Source: Labrys sedimenti (GTDB taxonomy: Bacteria; Pseudomonadota; Alphaproteobacteria; Rhizobiales; Labraceae). From it: a DNA stretch of 64,000 bases. The notes under the pieces were generated by a model. That model was given only the letters and a program-made list of their open reading frames with translations. It was not told the DNA's origin and did no database searches. The stretch's first letter is position 1; every line of letters starts with the position of its first letter. The stretch spans positions 1-64,000 of the forward strand of contig NZ_JAXOUF010000008.1 in assembly GCF_034424805.1 (NCBI RefSeq), written 5' to 3'. The position numbers were made by a program, and so were the translations under genes. Of the stretch, positions 8,258 to 18,988 are shown piece by piece.

Positions 8258-9100
8258 TTACAGCACGAAGCTCACCGGCCCCCCGCTCTGGGGATGGGGC
8301 ATCACGCCCATCTCGATGCCATAGATCGCCTTGAGGCAGGCCGGGGTCATGATCTCGGCGGGGGTGCCGCGGGCGATCAGGCGGCCGCCATGCAGGGCGA
8401 CCAGCTCGTCGCAATAGCGGGCGGCCATGTTGACGTCGTGCAGCACCACGATGACGCCGATGCCGCGTTCGCGCGACAGGCGCTGGACCAGGGCCAGCAC
8501 GTCGACCTGATGGGCGATGTCCAACGCCGAGATCGGCTCGTCGAGCAGGAGGCAGCGCGTATCCTGCGCCATCAGCATGGAGAGCCAGACACGCTGGCGT
8601 TCGCCACCCGACAGCGTATCGACCAGGCGCTCGGCGAAGGGGCCGACATCGGCCAGTGCCATGGCCTCGGCAACCTTTTCGGAATCGGTCTTGCTGAACC
8701 GGCCGAACGGGCCATGCCAGGGATAGCGCCCGAGGGCGACGAGCTCCTTGGAAAGCAGGCTGGTCGCCGGCGGGATATGCTGGGGCAGATAGGCGACCTG
8801 ACGGGCAAAGGCCCGTTCGCCCCAGTCCCCGAGCAGGGTGCCGCCGAATCGCACGGAACCGGAGGTCGGCGCCTGCTGGCGCGCCAGGATCTTGACCAGA
8901 GTCGACTTGCCCGAGCCGTTATGGCCGACCAGCCCGATCACCCGCCCTGGCGCCAGCGACAACGTCAGGGGCTGCAGCAGCACGCGCCCGGGAATGGCAA
9001 AGCTGACTTCCTCGAGCGCGAAGAGATCCGCGTCGGCAAGAGCCGGTATCGGAATGGATGCGTTCTCGTGCGAAGCGGTCATATGCATCGGCGTTATCAC
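8258..9100 (-). CDS. fhuC: Iron-hydroxamate ABC transporter ATP-binding protein
   Basis: The protein has 280 residues. Walker A GHNGSGKST is at 59-67, signature LSGGERQR at 163-170 and Walker B LLLDEP at 184-189. The VLHDVNMAARYCDELVAL region is typical of FepC/FhuC/BtuD ATPases. The GTG start at 9100 overlaps the tonB stop by four bases (GTGA), pointing to translational coupling; internal ATGs at 9088 and 9082 are alternatives. It would energise uptake through FhuB encoded on the other strand. It is the last gene of the minus-strand receptor-exbB-exbD-tonB-fhuC run. Confidence 0.9.
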   Translation of the reverse strand: MITPMHMTASHENASIPIPALADADLFALEEVSFAIPGRVLLQPLTLSLAPGRVIGLVGHNGSGKSTLVKILARQQAPTSGSVRFGGTLLGDWGERAFARQVAYLPQHIPPATSLLSKELVALGRYPWHGPFGRFSKTDSEKVAEAMALADVGPFAERLVDTLSGGERQRVWLSMLMAQDTRCLLLDEPISALDIAHQVDVLALVQRLSRERGIGVIVVLHDVNMAARYCDELVALHGGRLIARGTPAEIMTPACLKAIYGIEMGVMPHPQSGGPVSFVL

Positions 9101-9987
9101 TTGAAGATGATGGGTACGGTTATGGCTTTTGCGCCACCCGGTGGCGGCGGCAGTGAACCAAGGCGTCGGGCAGCATTGATACCACTGGCATCGAGACTTG
9201 GATTGCCACTCGAACCGACGAGGCGGGGAGATGAAACTTGTCCGCTTGCGCTCACTGAAAAGGCCACGCGGACCGTGCCCTTCCCGCTCACGGACATCGA
9301 ACTAGCCGCCCGCTGGACTCGAGCGCCCACGGCTCGCCTCCAAGCCGCAAGCTCGTCGCCCGTTGCCGTGCCTGACAGGCGCGGCGCTGTGGGCTGAACC
9401 GCTTGCTGGCGAGGGGCGACGACGGTGGGCCGGGGCTGCACCACGGGACGCTGCCGCTCCGGCTCCTTGCGGGGCGCGGGCTTCTTCTTCGGCTTGGGCT
9501 GTGGCTTGGGCGCGGCCGGCAGGATCACCTCGGCCTTGTCCTTCGTCGGCAAGTCAGGCACCACCTCCGGGGGAGGCTCGGGTGGGGTGTCAGGCTGCAC
9601 CGGTTCTGGCTCGGGCGGCGTCTGCTCCGGCACCTGCTGGGGCTCCACCGGCGTGGGCTCGACCTCCTGCGTCTGCGGCTGGACGGGCTCGGGTTCGACC
9701 GGCTGCACGGTGTCGGCCGGCGTGTCCTGCGCCTGATCCGGCACGATCTCCTTTACGGCCTCCTGGGGCGGTGCTTCGGGCAAGGTGGTGGGCGGGGCCA
9801 GATCGAACTCGATGGCCGGTTCGGGATTGCCGGCGGGCGGCGGGCCGATCGGGTGCCAGTCGCGGGCAACCCAGATGCCGGCACCATGCACGAGCAGCAT
9901 CACGGCCGCCGCCGAGGCCCACAAGCCGACACTGGACAGGCTCGATGGCCTGCCGGCCAGCCTGGACGAAGGCACCTGCTCACTCAT
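9097..9987 (-). CDS. tonB: TonB energy-transducing protein
   Basis: The protein has 296 residues with a single N-terminal membrane anchor (about 19-40). A long proline/glutamate-rich periplasmic spacer with many PEP/PVEP repeats (about 65-160) turns into a Lys/Arg/Pro-rich part. The C-terminal domain (about 205-296) contains the VRVAFSVSASGQVSSPRLVGSSG region and ends VPIIFK. It spans the periplasm to energise the outer-membrane receptor encoded upstream. It overlaps exbD by four bases and fhuC by four bases, indicating one operon. Confidence 0.92.
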   Translation of the reverse strand: MSEQVPSSRLAGRPSSLSSVGLWASAAAVMLLVHGAGIWVARDWHPIGPPPAGNPEPAIEFDLAPPTTLPEAPPQEAVKEIVPDQAQDTPADTVQPVEPEPVQPQTQEVEPTPVEPQQVPEQTPPEPEPVQPDTPPEPPPEVVPDLPTKDKAEVILPAAPKPQPKPKKKPAPRKEPERQRPVVQPRPTVVAPRQQAVQPTAPRLSGTATGDELAAWRRAVGARVQRAASSMSVSGKGTVRVAFSVSASGQVSSPRLVGSSGNPSLDASGINAARRLGSLPPPPGGAKAITVPIIFK

Positions 9988-10439
9988 TGCGGGGGCGCGG
10001 CGCCCGTGTCGGAGGCCTGCCCGGTATCCTCGATGCCGACCAGGGCGATCTTGAGATAGCCCGCATTGCGCAGGAGGTTCATCACGGCCATGATGTCGCG
10101 ATAGGCCACGCCGCCATCGGCGCGCAGGAAGACGCGCTGTTCGCGGTCCGTCCCGGTAAGTTGGTCGATGGCCGGCTGGATCTGTTCACGCGGCACACTG
10201 TTTTCGCCGAGCGCCAGGGTCAGGTCCTTCTTCACCGTCAGGAAGACGGGCTTGTCCGGGCGCGGCTGCACCTTGGCGTTGGAGACGGGCAGGTCGACGG
10301 CGACGTCGACGGTGGAGAGCGGCGCCGCCACCATGAAGATGATCAGCAGCACCAGGATGACGTCGATGAACGGCGTGACGTTGATGTCGGAGACTTCCGA
10401 CAGATCGCCGTCCTGCGGATCCTTGAGGGAGACGCCCAT
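9984..10439 (-). CDS. exbD: Biopolymer transport protein ExbD
   Basis: The protein has 151 residues with a short cytoplasmic N-terminus, one membrane helix (about 25-40) and a periplasmic domain. Asp26 in NVTPFID matches the essential membrane aspartate of ExbD/TolR. The start at 10439 lies five bases after the exbB coding region and gives the normal length; a longer upstream frame would read through exbB. It works with ExbB as the proton channel that drives TonB. Confidence 0.93.
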   Translation of the reverse strand: MGVSLKDPQDGDLSEVSDINVTPFIDVILVLLIIFMVAAPLSTVDVAVDLPVSNAKVQPRPDKPVFLTVKKDLTLALGENSVPREQIQPAIDQLTGTDREQRVFLRADGGVAYRDIMAVMNLLRNAGYLKIALVGIEDTGQASDTGAAPPQ

Positions 10440-10443
10440 GCCG

Positions 10444-11312
<869 letters not shown>

Positions 11313-11319
<7 letters not shown>

Positions 11320-13517
11320 GTGTAGCTGGCCTTCAAAGTTGCGACGCGGCCCGCGCCGTAGTTGCAGCTATAGATGCCGGAGCAGCCCGCGACGTAACGC
11401 TTGTCGAAGACGTTGTTCACGTTCAGGGCAAAGTCCCATGCCTTGTATTTGTAGTGCATGCCGAGATCGACGAGGGTGACGGCCGGCACCTTGTAGATGT
11501 TCTGGTTGTCGGCATAGGACGAGCCGATATAGCGAATGCCACCCTGCAAGCCGAGATTCTGCAGCACCCCCTCCTGGAAGGTGTAGTCGGCCCACAGCGA
11601 GGCGGTGGTTTCCGGCACCACGTTCGGCCGTTTTCCGACCACGGTTGCATCCGTGTCCTTCTCGATGCGGATCTGCGAGGCGCTAAAGGCAGCCGTCATC
11701 TTGAGGGCATCGGTGACGTTGGCCTGCACCTCGAATTCGAAGCCGCGCGATCGCACCTCGCCGAGCTGGTTGCTGAAGAAGGGATGCGCTGTATCCGGCG
11801 TCACCACATTCTGCTTGGTGAGGTCGTAATAGGCCGCCGTGATCAGACCGTCGAAGAAGGTCGGTCGATATTTCACGCCGGCTTCATATTGCACGCCGGT
11901 CTCCGCCTTGAAGGGTTGGCCTGCGAAGTTGGATCCGATCACCGGGTTGAAGCCGCGCGCAATCGAGACATAGGGGGTGATGCCGTTGGAGAAGCTATAG
12001 GAAAGGCCGGCGCGGCCGCTGAAGGCGCCTTCGACTCCGTTGAAATTGGCGTTGCCGACGGAAGCCGTGCTGTCCGTCCAGACCCGGTCATAGCGCCCGT
12101 TCAGGGTCAGCAGCCAATTGTCGGCGAAGCTGATCTGGTCCTGCAGATAGGCGCCGAGCTGGTGCATGGTATATTTCTGGCGCAGATAGGGCGTGACGAC
12201 CCCGCCCTGCGGCGCGCCATAGACCGGATCGGTGGGACTGATGGGCGTGGCGTTGAACAACCCCTGCATCTGGTTGATGGCATAGTATTTGTAGTCGAGG
12301 CCAAACAGCAGGTCATGCGCCAGCGGCCCGGTATCGAACCGGCCTTCGAGCTGATTGTCCGCCGAGAAGGTGTTGACCGTGGTGTGGTGCGCAAAGCCGG
12401 TGCGGTAAAGCTCATTGCCAGGCGTCAGCGGAAGTGGGTTTCCCCCGCCATAGTCGGCATCGGGATTGTAATAGCCATACGGGTAGGCATAGCGTTCGCG
12501 CGTATCGAGATAGGCGTAGCGCACGTTCTGGCGAAAGGTCCAGGCATCGTTGAAATCGTGCTTGAACTGATAGCCGATCATCGCCTGCGAGCGGCGATAC
12601 AGGTCATCCGACGGCTCGGCGGAATAGAAATCGCGAGGAATGCGGCCAAAGCGCGTCGGCTTCACCGTGCCGTAATAGGGCAGGAACCCGCCGGTATGGT
12701 CGAGATCCATATTGGTGTAGTTGGCCAGCAGCGTGAGGCTGGTGGCATCATTGGGCTTGTAGGTCAGGGCTGGCGCGATGAAGCCCTGGAAGCCTCTGGC
12801 CTTGTCGGTTTCATATCCCCCGCCCGCGATCCGCCCGGTCAGGCGATAGGTCCACACACCGGCTTCGTCGAGCTTGCCGCCGAAGTCGAAGCCCGTGGTG
12901 GCCTGGCCCCAGCTGTTGATACCTGCCTCGATCCGGCGCAGCGGCTCATCGCTCGGCCGCTTGGAGACGAGGTTGAGGATGCCGCCGAGATTGCCGCCGC
13001 CATAGAGCATCGAGGAGGGACCGCGCAGCACCTCCACGCGCTCGAGGGCGTAGGGATCGACGTAGAAGCTGCCGAAGGCATATTGGTAGAGCGGCAGGCC
13101 GTCGAGGAAGATGCCGGTCTGGCTGGCATCGAAGCCGCGGATGAACACCCAGTTGGTGCGCGGGTCGTAACCATAGGGCGCACCGGTCACGCCGGGCGTG
13201 TAGTAGAAGACCTCGTCGAGCTTCTGGGGCTGGCGCGCCTCCAGCTGGTCACGGCCGATCACGGTCACCGATTGCGGAACCTTCTCGATCGGCGTGTCGG
13301 TCTTGGAGCCCGCCGTGGTCTTCTTCGCGACATAGCCCGTCACCGGGCTCGTGCCGGTCCCGCCGCTGACGACAACCGGGTCAAGCGCAATCGTTCCACC
13401 ATTGCCTCCCTCCTGTGCCCGCGCGGCCGTCGCCGCAGCCAGCACCAACAGGCCCGATGCCGTCCCTATGGACAGCTTGACGCAAACTCCAACCCGCCAG
13501 TCCATCACCTCTGCCAT
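11313..13517 (-). CDS. TonB-dependent siderophore receptor (FhuA/FpvA type)
   Basis: The protein has 734 residues. A signal peptide ends in ATAARAQ. The plug domain follows, with TPIEKVPQSVTVIGRDQL and VFIRGFDASQTGIFLDGLP, and then a 22-strand barrel ending in the aromatic residue of LKASYTW as outer-membrane proteins do. A ferric-hydroxamate ligand is inferred from the fhuBCD neighbours, not from the receptor. It is first in the receptor-exbB-exbD-tonB-fhuC operon and divergent from fhuD. A second in-frame ATG four codons later is possible. Confidence 0.92.
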
Positions 13518-13902
13518 CCCAGTGAGAGAAACAATATCGCGCAGCGTCAGCAGCCCGCAGCGACATTTGGCAGACGTTTAGACCAACAAGCTTTACCATG
13601 TAAACAAACTTATAATAGAATTACTCACACACAAACATCATTATACTTATTTTTGTTTGCACAATTTATAGGAATTCAAAACTGCGCAAGAGCAATAATA
13701 TTCTCTGTTGCATAACGTATATTTCGGGTGCCATAAGCCGCCCCTGTCAGAAACTGAGAGCCTTTCGGTGAAGTGGGCGCCCTCGGCCGGTCACGGCCGG
13801 CGGATGCTCCACTTCCTCAAGCCGAGTTTGAAATCCAGCACATTCTCCTGGATCGAGCCCAGAGCTCGCCCCAGGAGAATGTGTCTGGTGCGCGGAGACG
13901 CC
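13518..13902. promoter_or_regulatory. AT-rich divergent control region of the iron-uptake locus
   Basis: The region lies between the divergent receptor and fhuD genes. Bases 13590-13740 are strikingly AT-rich for this genome, with several TATAAT-like boxes. Iron control by Fur, Irr or RirA is expected for such a locus, but I could not identify an unambiguous operator. The fhuD-proximal end holds the hairpin at 13835-13888. Confidence 0.5.
13835..13888. promoter_or_regulatory. Stem-loop at the 5' end of fhuD
   Basis: CACATTCTCCTGG (13839-13851) pairs perfectly with CCAGGAGAATGTG (13871-13883), and CCAG/CTGG flanks extend it. The loop holds a second small palindrome (CGAGC...GCTCG). The stem buries an AGGAGA and an ATG (13879) in frame with fhuD, ending 15 bases before the preferred GTG start. 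It could affect translation or be a remnant of a mobile palindrome. Confidence 0.55.
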
Positions 13903-14829
13903 GTGAAGCAGCCTACCGCCATCCTTGCGACAGCCCTGCGCCACGGCGCCATTGCCCTGGCCTGCCTGGTACTCGTCCCGGGCATCGCGCGTGCGCAAGC
14001 CTCCAGCGTGCCCGAGCGCATCGTCGTGCTCGACTGGACGGCGACGGCCATGGTGCGGTCGCTGGGTATCGATCCCATCGGTGTGGGCGATGCCGATCTC
14101 TATCGCATCTGGGTGGGCGAGCCGGCGCTTTCGAAGGGCACACCGGATGTCGGCCTTCGCGATACCCCCAACCTGGAGGCCATAGCGTCCCTCAAGCCCG
14201 ACCTCATCATCGTCAGCCCGCTCGGCGCCGCCGCACGGCCGGCGCTGCAGCGCATCGCGCCCACCCGGGAGGTAGCGGTCTATTCCGGAACGGGCGATCC
14301 CCTTCGCCACGCCGAAACCGAGCTCCACGCGCTGGCCGCGGTCGTGGGGCGCGAGGCCCAGGCGCAAGCCGTCGTGGCGCAGGCCGATGCCGAGTTTGCG
14401 GGCTTACGCCAGCGCCTCTCAGGCACGGCCATACCCCGCCTGCTCGTCATCCAGTTTCTCGACAAGCGTTTCGTGCGCATCTACGGCCCCTCCAGCCTGT
14501 TCGGCGGGGCCCTGCAACGGCTCGGCCTCACCAATGCCTGGAACGCGCCGACCAATGGCTGGGGTTTTGCCCTGGCGGGCGTGGAGAAGCTCGCCGCCTT
14601 CGCCGATGCCGAGATCGTGGTGGTCGATCCGTTGCCCACCGAGGTGACGCTTGCACCCGACACGGACAGCCTGTGGGGCAATCTGCCTGCGGCGAGGCAA
14701 GGCCGCGTCAAGCGGCTTGCCGCAACCTGGCCCTTCGGCGATCTCACAGCCGCGGAGCGCTTCGCCCATCTCCTGGTCGATGCCTTCAGCGCGAACCGCG
14801 CGGCGGAGGGCGGCAATGCCCGGTTTTGA
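13903..14829 (+). CDS. fhuD: Iron-hydroxamate periplasmic binding protein
   Basis: With the GTG start at 13903 (GGAG seven bases upstream) the protein has 308 residues and a signal peptide ending GIARAQ. The mature part is a class III (helical-backbone) binding protein: PERIVVLDWTATAMVRSLG at the start, then NLEAIASLKPDLIIVSP, and a C-terminal lobe with SLWGNLPAARQGRVKRL. It captures ferric siderophore for FhuB. The 3' end overlaps fhuB by 14 bases. A start at the ATG 13879 is possible but sits inside the hairpin. Confidence 0.88.
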   Translation: MKQPTAILATALRHGAIALACLVLVPGIARAQASSVPERIVVLDWTATAMVRSLGIDPIGVGDADLYRIWVGEPALSKGTPDVGLRDTPNLEAIASLKPDLIIVSPLGAAARPALQRIAPTREVAVYSGTGDPLRHAETELHALAAVVGREAQAQAVVAQADAEFAGLRQRLSGTAIPRLLVIQFLDKRFVRIYGPSSLFGGALQRLGLTNAWNAPTNGWGFALAGVEKLAAFADAEIVVVDPLPTEVTLAPDTDSLWGNLPAARQGRVKRLAATWPFGDLTAAERFAHLLVDAFSANRAAEGGNARF

Positions 14830-16798
14830 CGCGCACCGCCCCCTGCTTGCCTATGCGGTCCTTGGCCTGCTGGCTTTCGTGCTGACCGCCTGGTGCTGGA
14901 CGACGCAATTGCCAGCCCTGCAATGGTGGGGCGCCCTGCTCCATCCCCGGCTCGACGACCCGCAGCAGCTCGTCTTTCATTTCTCGGCCCTGCCTCGCGC
15001 GCTCACCGCGCTTCTGGCCGGCGCAGGGCTCGGCCTGGCCGGCCTCCTGCTGCAGCAGACCCTACGCAATCCGCTGGCCTCCCCCACCACGCTCGGCCTG
15101 GAAGCGGGCTCCCAGCTCGCCTTGACCGTCGTGCTCGTCGCGGCTCCCGGGCTGCTCGTGCTCGGGCGACCCGTGATCGCATTGGCCGGCACGCTGCTGG
15201 CGCTGGGTTTCGTGATGGCGTGCGCGGCGCGCAATCGCTTCTCATCCGTCGCGCTGGTGCTGGCCGGCCTGGTGGCGGGGCTGTTCTGCGGCGCCCTCAC
15301 CATCGCGCTGCGCCTTCTCAACCAGGAATATGTCGCCACCCTCTTCCTGTGGGGTGGCGGCTCGCTGGCGCAGCAGGACTGGTCGGCGCCGGCGGCGCTG
15401 GCGCCGTCCATCGGCGCGCTCTACCTCCTTACCGCCCTGCTGGCCCGCCCCTTCGAACTGCTCGCCCTGGATGAGGAAAACGCCCGCGCTTTGGGCGTGC
15501 CGCTCGGCCTGGTGCGCAGCGCCGGCCTCCTTCTCGCCGCCCTGCTCACGGCGGTGATCACGGCCCATGTCGGGGTGATCGGCTTCGTCGGGCTGGCGGC
15601 ACCGCAAATCGCGCGCCTGGCGGGAGCCCGCCGCTTTGCTGCCAGGCTGGTGCTGGCACCCCTGACCGGTGCCCTGCTGGTGCTGGCGGTCGACGCCATC
15701 GTCGGATTGCTGGAGGCGGGCGGCATCATCGACCTGCCCACGGGCGCGGCCACGGCCCTGCTGGGTGCGCCGCTGCTGCTCTGGCTGCTGCCGCGGCTGC
15801 GCCGCAGCGAGCCGCCCTCCGCGCAGCGCTCCCTGGTTACCAGCGCTCGCGACCGGACCGGGCTCCTGCCCCTGCTTGCCGTCCTGCTCGTGCTTGCGGC
15901 GGTCGGCGCCCTGCTGATCGGCCATGGCAGTTCGGGTTGGCAGCTGATACCGCCGGCCGAGTTCGCCCTGGTCGAGCCCTGGCGGGCCCCGCGCGCCGCG
16001 ATCGCCGCACTGGCCGGCGCCATGCTCGCCACCGCGGGCCTGCTGCTGCAGCGGGTATCGGGCAATCCGCTGGCCGCACCCGAAGTCCTCGGCATCGGTA
16101 CCGGCGTTGCCTTCGGCATGGCCCTGGCGATGATCCTGGGCCAGACGAGCGGCCTGGCTGCCCACACCGCCGCCGGTGCGGCCGGGGGTTTTCTTGCGCT
16201 CTTCCTGGTGCTGATGGTCGGCCGGCGCAGCGGCTTTGCCCCCGACCAGGTCCTCCTCACCGGCCTTGCCCTCTCGGCGCTGCTCGACGTCGTCATCGTC
16301 GCCTTCCTCGCGCTGGGTGATCCGCGCGCGCCGCAGGTGCTCGCCTGGATGGCCGGATCGACCTATTACGCCGACTGGTCGAAGGTCCTGACGACGGCGG
16401 TCTTTGCAGGCTTGCTGCTGCCTTCCGCCCTCGCGCTGAGGCGATGGCTCGACATCGTGCCGATGGGCTCTGTCACAGCCAGGGCCCTCGGATTGCCGGT
16501 CCAGGCCAGCCGGCTGGCGATCCTGGCCATGGCTTCGCTGCTGACGTCCGTCGCGGTCATGGCCACAGGTCCGCTCACCTTCGTCGGCCTTGCCGGCCCC
16601 CATATGGCGCGCCTCATCGGCTTGCGCCGGGCGTGGTCGCAGATCCTCGGCTCGGTCCTGATCGGCGCGCTGGTCATGGTCGTCGCCGATGTCCTGGCGC
16701 GGACGCTGATCGCCCCCCGCGAACTGCCGACCGGTGTCGTGGCCGCCCTGATCGGATTGCCCTACCTGATCTGGCAGCTCGGGCGCAGGCCGCATTGA
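14816..16798 (+). CDS. fhuB: Iron-hydroxamate permease, double-length FhuB
   Basis: The protein has 660 residues formed by two tandem FecCD-type permease halves (about 1-325 and 340-660), each with about ten membrane helices. Repeated landmarks are LLQQTLRNPLASPTTLG versus LLQRVSGNPLAAPEVLG and GFVGLAAPQIARL versus TFVGLAGPHMARL. A single fused permease is characteristic of hydroxamate uptake rather than two-permease systems. The start within the end of fhuD is the one that keeps the normal length. Confidence 0.92.
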   Translation: MPGFDAHRPLLAYAVLGLLAFVLTAWCWTTQLPALQWWGALLHPRLDDPQQLVFHFSALPRALTALLAGAGLGLAGLLLQQTLRNPLASPTTLGLEAGSQLALTVVLVAAPGLLVLGRPVIALAGTLLALGFVMACAARNRFSSVALVLAGLVAGLFCGALTIALRLLNQEYVATLFLWGGGSLAQQDWSAPAALAPSIGALYLLTALLARPFELLALDEENARALGVPLGLVRSAGLLLAALLTAVITAHVGVIGFVGLAAPQIARLAGARRFAARLVLAPLTGALLVLAVDAIVGLLEAGGIIDLPTGAATALLGAPLLLWLLPRLRRSEPPSAQRSLVTSARDRTGLLPLLAVLLVLAAVGALLIGHGSSGWQLIPPAEFALVEPWRAPRAAIAALAGAMLATAGLLLQRVSGNPLAAPEVLGIGTGVAFGMALAMILGQTSGLAAHTAAGAAGGFLALFLVLMVGRRSGFAPDQVLLTGLALSALLDVVIVAFLALGDPRAPQVLAWMAGSTYYADWSKVLTTAVFAGLLLPSALALRRWLDIVPMGSVTARALGLPVQASRLAILAMASLLTSVAVMATGPLTFVGLAGPHMARLIGLRRAWSQILGSVLIGALVMVVADVLARTLIAPRELPTGVVAALIGLPYLIWQLGRRPH

Positions 16799-16949
16799 GA
16801 AGGCAAAGTGCAATGAATGTTGCCATCCAAACGATGGCCCTGCCGCCGGCCAGCGTGTATAAGCACGCCACGCTTGGCTCGGCCCGCTCTTCCGGGGATT
16901 TCCCGCCTGGCCTCCCCGACGCCCAATCAATCGAAATTGCTGGCTGACG

Positions 16950-18668
16950 ATGGAATTACTCAAACGCTTTGCCGCCTATTATCGTCCCCATCGCGGCCTG
17001 TTCCTGCTGGACTTCTCCTGCGCCATTGCAGCGGGGTTGCTCGAGCTCGGCTTTCCGGTCGCGATCAAAGTCTTCATCGACACATTGCTGCCGACGGGAC
17101 AATGGCACTTGATCGCCCTGGCCTGTATCGGCCTGTTAGCCGTCTACGTCGTCAATACCGGTCTGATGGCGATCGTGACCTATTGGGGCCACATGCTCGG
17201 CATCAACATCGAGACCGAGCTGCGGCGCAAGGCTTTCGATCATCTCCAGAAACTGTCCTTCGGCTTCTTCGACAACAACAAGACCGGACATCTGGTCGCC
17301 CGGCTCACCAAGGACCTGGAGGAGATCGGCGAGATCGCCCATCACGGCCCGGAGGATCTGTTCATCGCGGTGATGACCCTGGCCGGCGCCTTCCTCCTGA
17401 TGTTCTCGCTGCATGTCGAGCTCACCCTGATCACGGCTCTCGTCGTGCCCGTGACGGCCTGGGTGACCCTGCGCTACGGCGGCCGCATGACCAAGAACTG
17501 GGGTGCGCTCTACGACAGCGTCGGCAGCTTCAACACCCGTATCGAGGAAAATGTCGGCGGTATCCGCGTGGTGCAGGCTTTCGCCAACGAGGACCATGAG
17601 CGGGCCCTGTTTTCGCGCGACAATTCCAATTATCGCCGCACCAAGCTGCAGGCCTATTGGCTGATGGCCGCCTCCAACTCGCTGAGCTATCTGAGCATGC
17701 GGCTGACCCAGCTCGCCGTGATGATCGCCGGCAGCTATTTCGTCCTCACGGGCCAGCTCAGCCATGGCGGCTTCGTCGGCTTCCTGCTGATGATCGGCGT
17801 GTTCTTCCGTCCCATCGAAAAGATCAACGCCGTGATCGAGACCTATCCCAAGGGCATTGCCGGCTTCCGCCGCTATCTCGACTTCCTCGACACCCGCCCC
17901 GACATCACCGACCGCCCCGCTGCCCGGTCTGCCCCGCCTCTCACCGGCGCCATCCGTTACGAGAAGGTCGGCTTCGGCTATACGCCCGGCCGGCAGATCC
18001 TGACCCAGCTCGATCTGTCGATCGCAGCCGGCGAGACGGTGGCCTTCGTCGGCCCGTCGGGCGCCGGCAAAACCACGATCTGCTCGCTCCTGCCCCGCTT
18101 CTATGACGTCACGCAGGGCGCCATCACCATCGACGGCATCGACATCCGCGACCTCAGCCTGCGCTCGCTGCGCAGCCAGATCGGCATCGTGCAGCAGGAC
18201 GTCTTCCTGTTCGGCGGCACCATCCGCGAGAACATTGCCTATGGCCGCCTCGAAGCAAGCGAGGACGAGATCCTCGAGGCGGCCCGCCGCGCCCGGCTCG
18301 ACGGGGTGATCGCCTCACTGCCGAACGGGCTCGACACCCTTATCGGTGAACGCGGCGTCAAACTGTCGGGCGGCCAGAAACAGCGCCTGGCGATTGCCCG
18401 CATGTTCCTGAAAAACCCGCCGATCCTGATCCTCGACGAGGCAACCTCGGCGCTCGACACCGAAACGGAGCTCGCGATCCAGCAGGCCCTTGCCGAACTC
18501 TCCAGGGGGCGCACCACGCTGGTGATCGCCCACCGCCTGGCAACGATCAAGAATGCCGACCGCATTCTCGTCGTCGACGGCGGCGGCATCGTCGAACAGG
18601 GTCGCCATAGCGACCTCCTCGACAAATCCGGTATCTATGGACGGCTGCACCGGGCGCAATTTGCTTGA
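16950..18668 (+). CDS. ABC exporter, fused permease/ATPase (multidrug/lipid type)
   Basis: The protein has 572 residues. A six-helix type I exporter domain (about 1-310) with an FGFFDNNKTGHLVARLTKDL coupling region is followed by an ATPase domain with Walker A GPSGAGKTT, signature LSGGQKQR, Walker B ILILDEATSALD and the switch histidine in VIAHRL. It acts as a homodimer or half-transporter in the inner membrane. It follows fhuB after about 150 bases on the same strand. Export of a siderophore is possible from position alone, but no biosynthesis genes are present. Confidence 0.88.
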   Translation: MELLKRFAAYYRPHRGLFLLDFSCAIAAGLLELGFPVAIKVFIDTLLPTGQWHLIALACIGLLAVYVVNTGLMAIVTYWGHMLGINIETELRRKAFDHLQKLSFGFFDNNKTGHLVARLTKDLEEIGEIAHHGPEDLFIAVMTLAGAFLLMFSLHVELTLITALVVPVTAWVTLRYGGRMTKNWGALYDSVGSFNTRIEENVGGIRVVQAFANEDHERALFSRDNSNYRRTKLQAYWLMAASNSLSYLSMRLTQLAVMIAGSYFVLTGQLSHGGFVGFLLMIGVFFRPIEKINAVIETYPKGIAGFRRYLDFLDTRPDITDRPAARSAPPLTGAIRYEKVGFGYTPGRQILTQLDLSIAAGETVAFVGPSGAGKTTICSLLPRFYDVTQGAITIDGIDIRDLSLRSLRSQIGIVQQDVFLFGGTIRENIAYGRLEASEDEILEAARRARLDGVIASLPNGLDTLIGERGVKLSGGQKQRLAIARMFLKNPPILILDEATSALDTETELAIQQALAELSRGRTTLVIAHRLATIKNADRILVVDGGGIVEQGRHSDLLDKSGIYGRLHRAQFA

Positions 18669-18988
18669 AGTATGTGTGGCGTGGCCGGCGTTTGCGCCCG
18701 GCCCGCCCAAGAAGCCGCCGCCTCATCATTCTCGGATCTTGAAGAATCTCGAACCATCGTCGAGCCCAGCCTGGGCGAGTTGGAGGCATTCCTGGGAGTA
18801 GGTCATCCAGGGCTTACCCAGGCCCGCACGTTGCTGGCGACCCGGCTCTGGGGACAGCACAAGCAATCCGCTGTTCGAGCCCGTCCGCTACGGCGCCGAG
18901 GAAGGACGCAGGCGCCGAATTTGCTGCCGGCGCCATCGCACGGAAGACCTTGCGCGATGCAAGACCTGCCCGCTTTAACGAAGGCTGC
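18669..18988. other. Intergenic stretch between convergent genes
   Basis: This 320-base gap separates the ABC exporter from the convergent TrpF-like gene. A short GC-rich symmetry (GGCCGGCG...GCCCGGCCC) after the exporter stop could be a weak terminator. I see no protein-like frame or RNA gene. Confidence 0.4.

Noticed and set aside
16813..16947. Small frame of 44 codons before the ABC exporter
   Set aside because: No resemblance to anything, weak start signal; could be a leader but cannot be supported.
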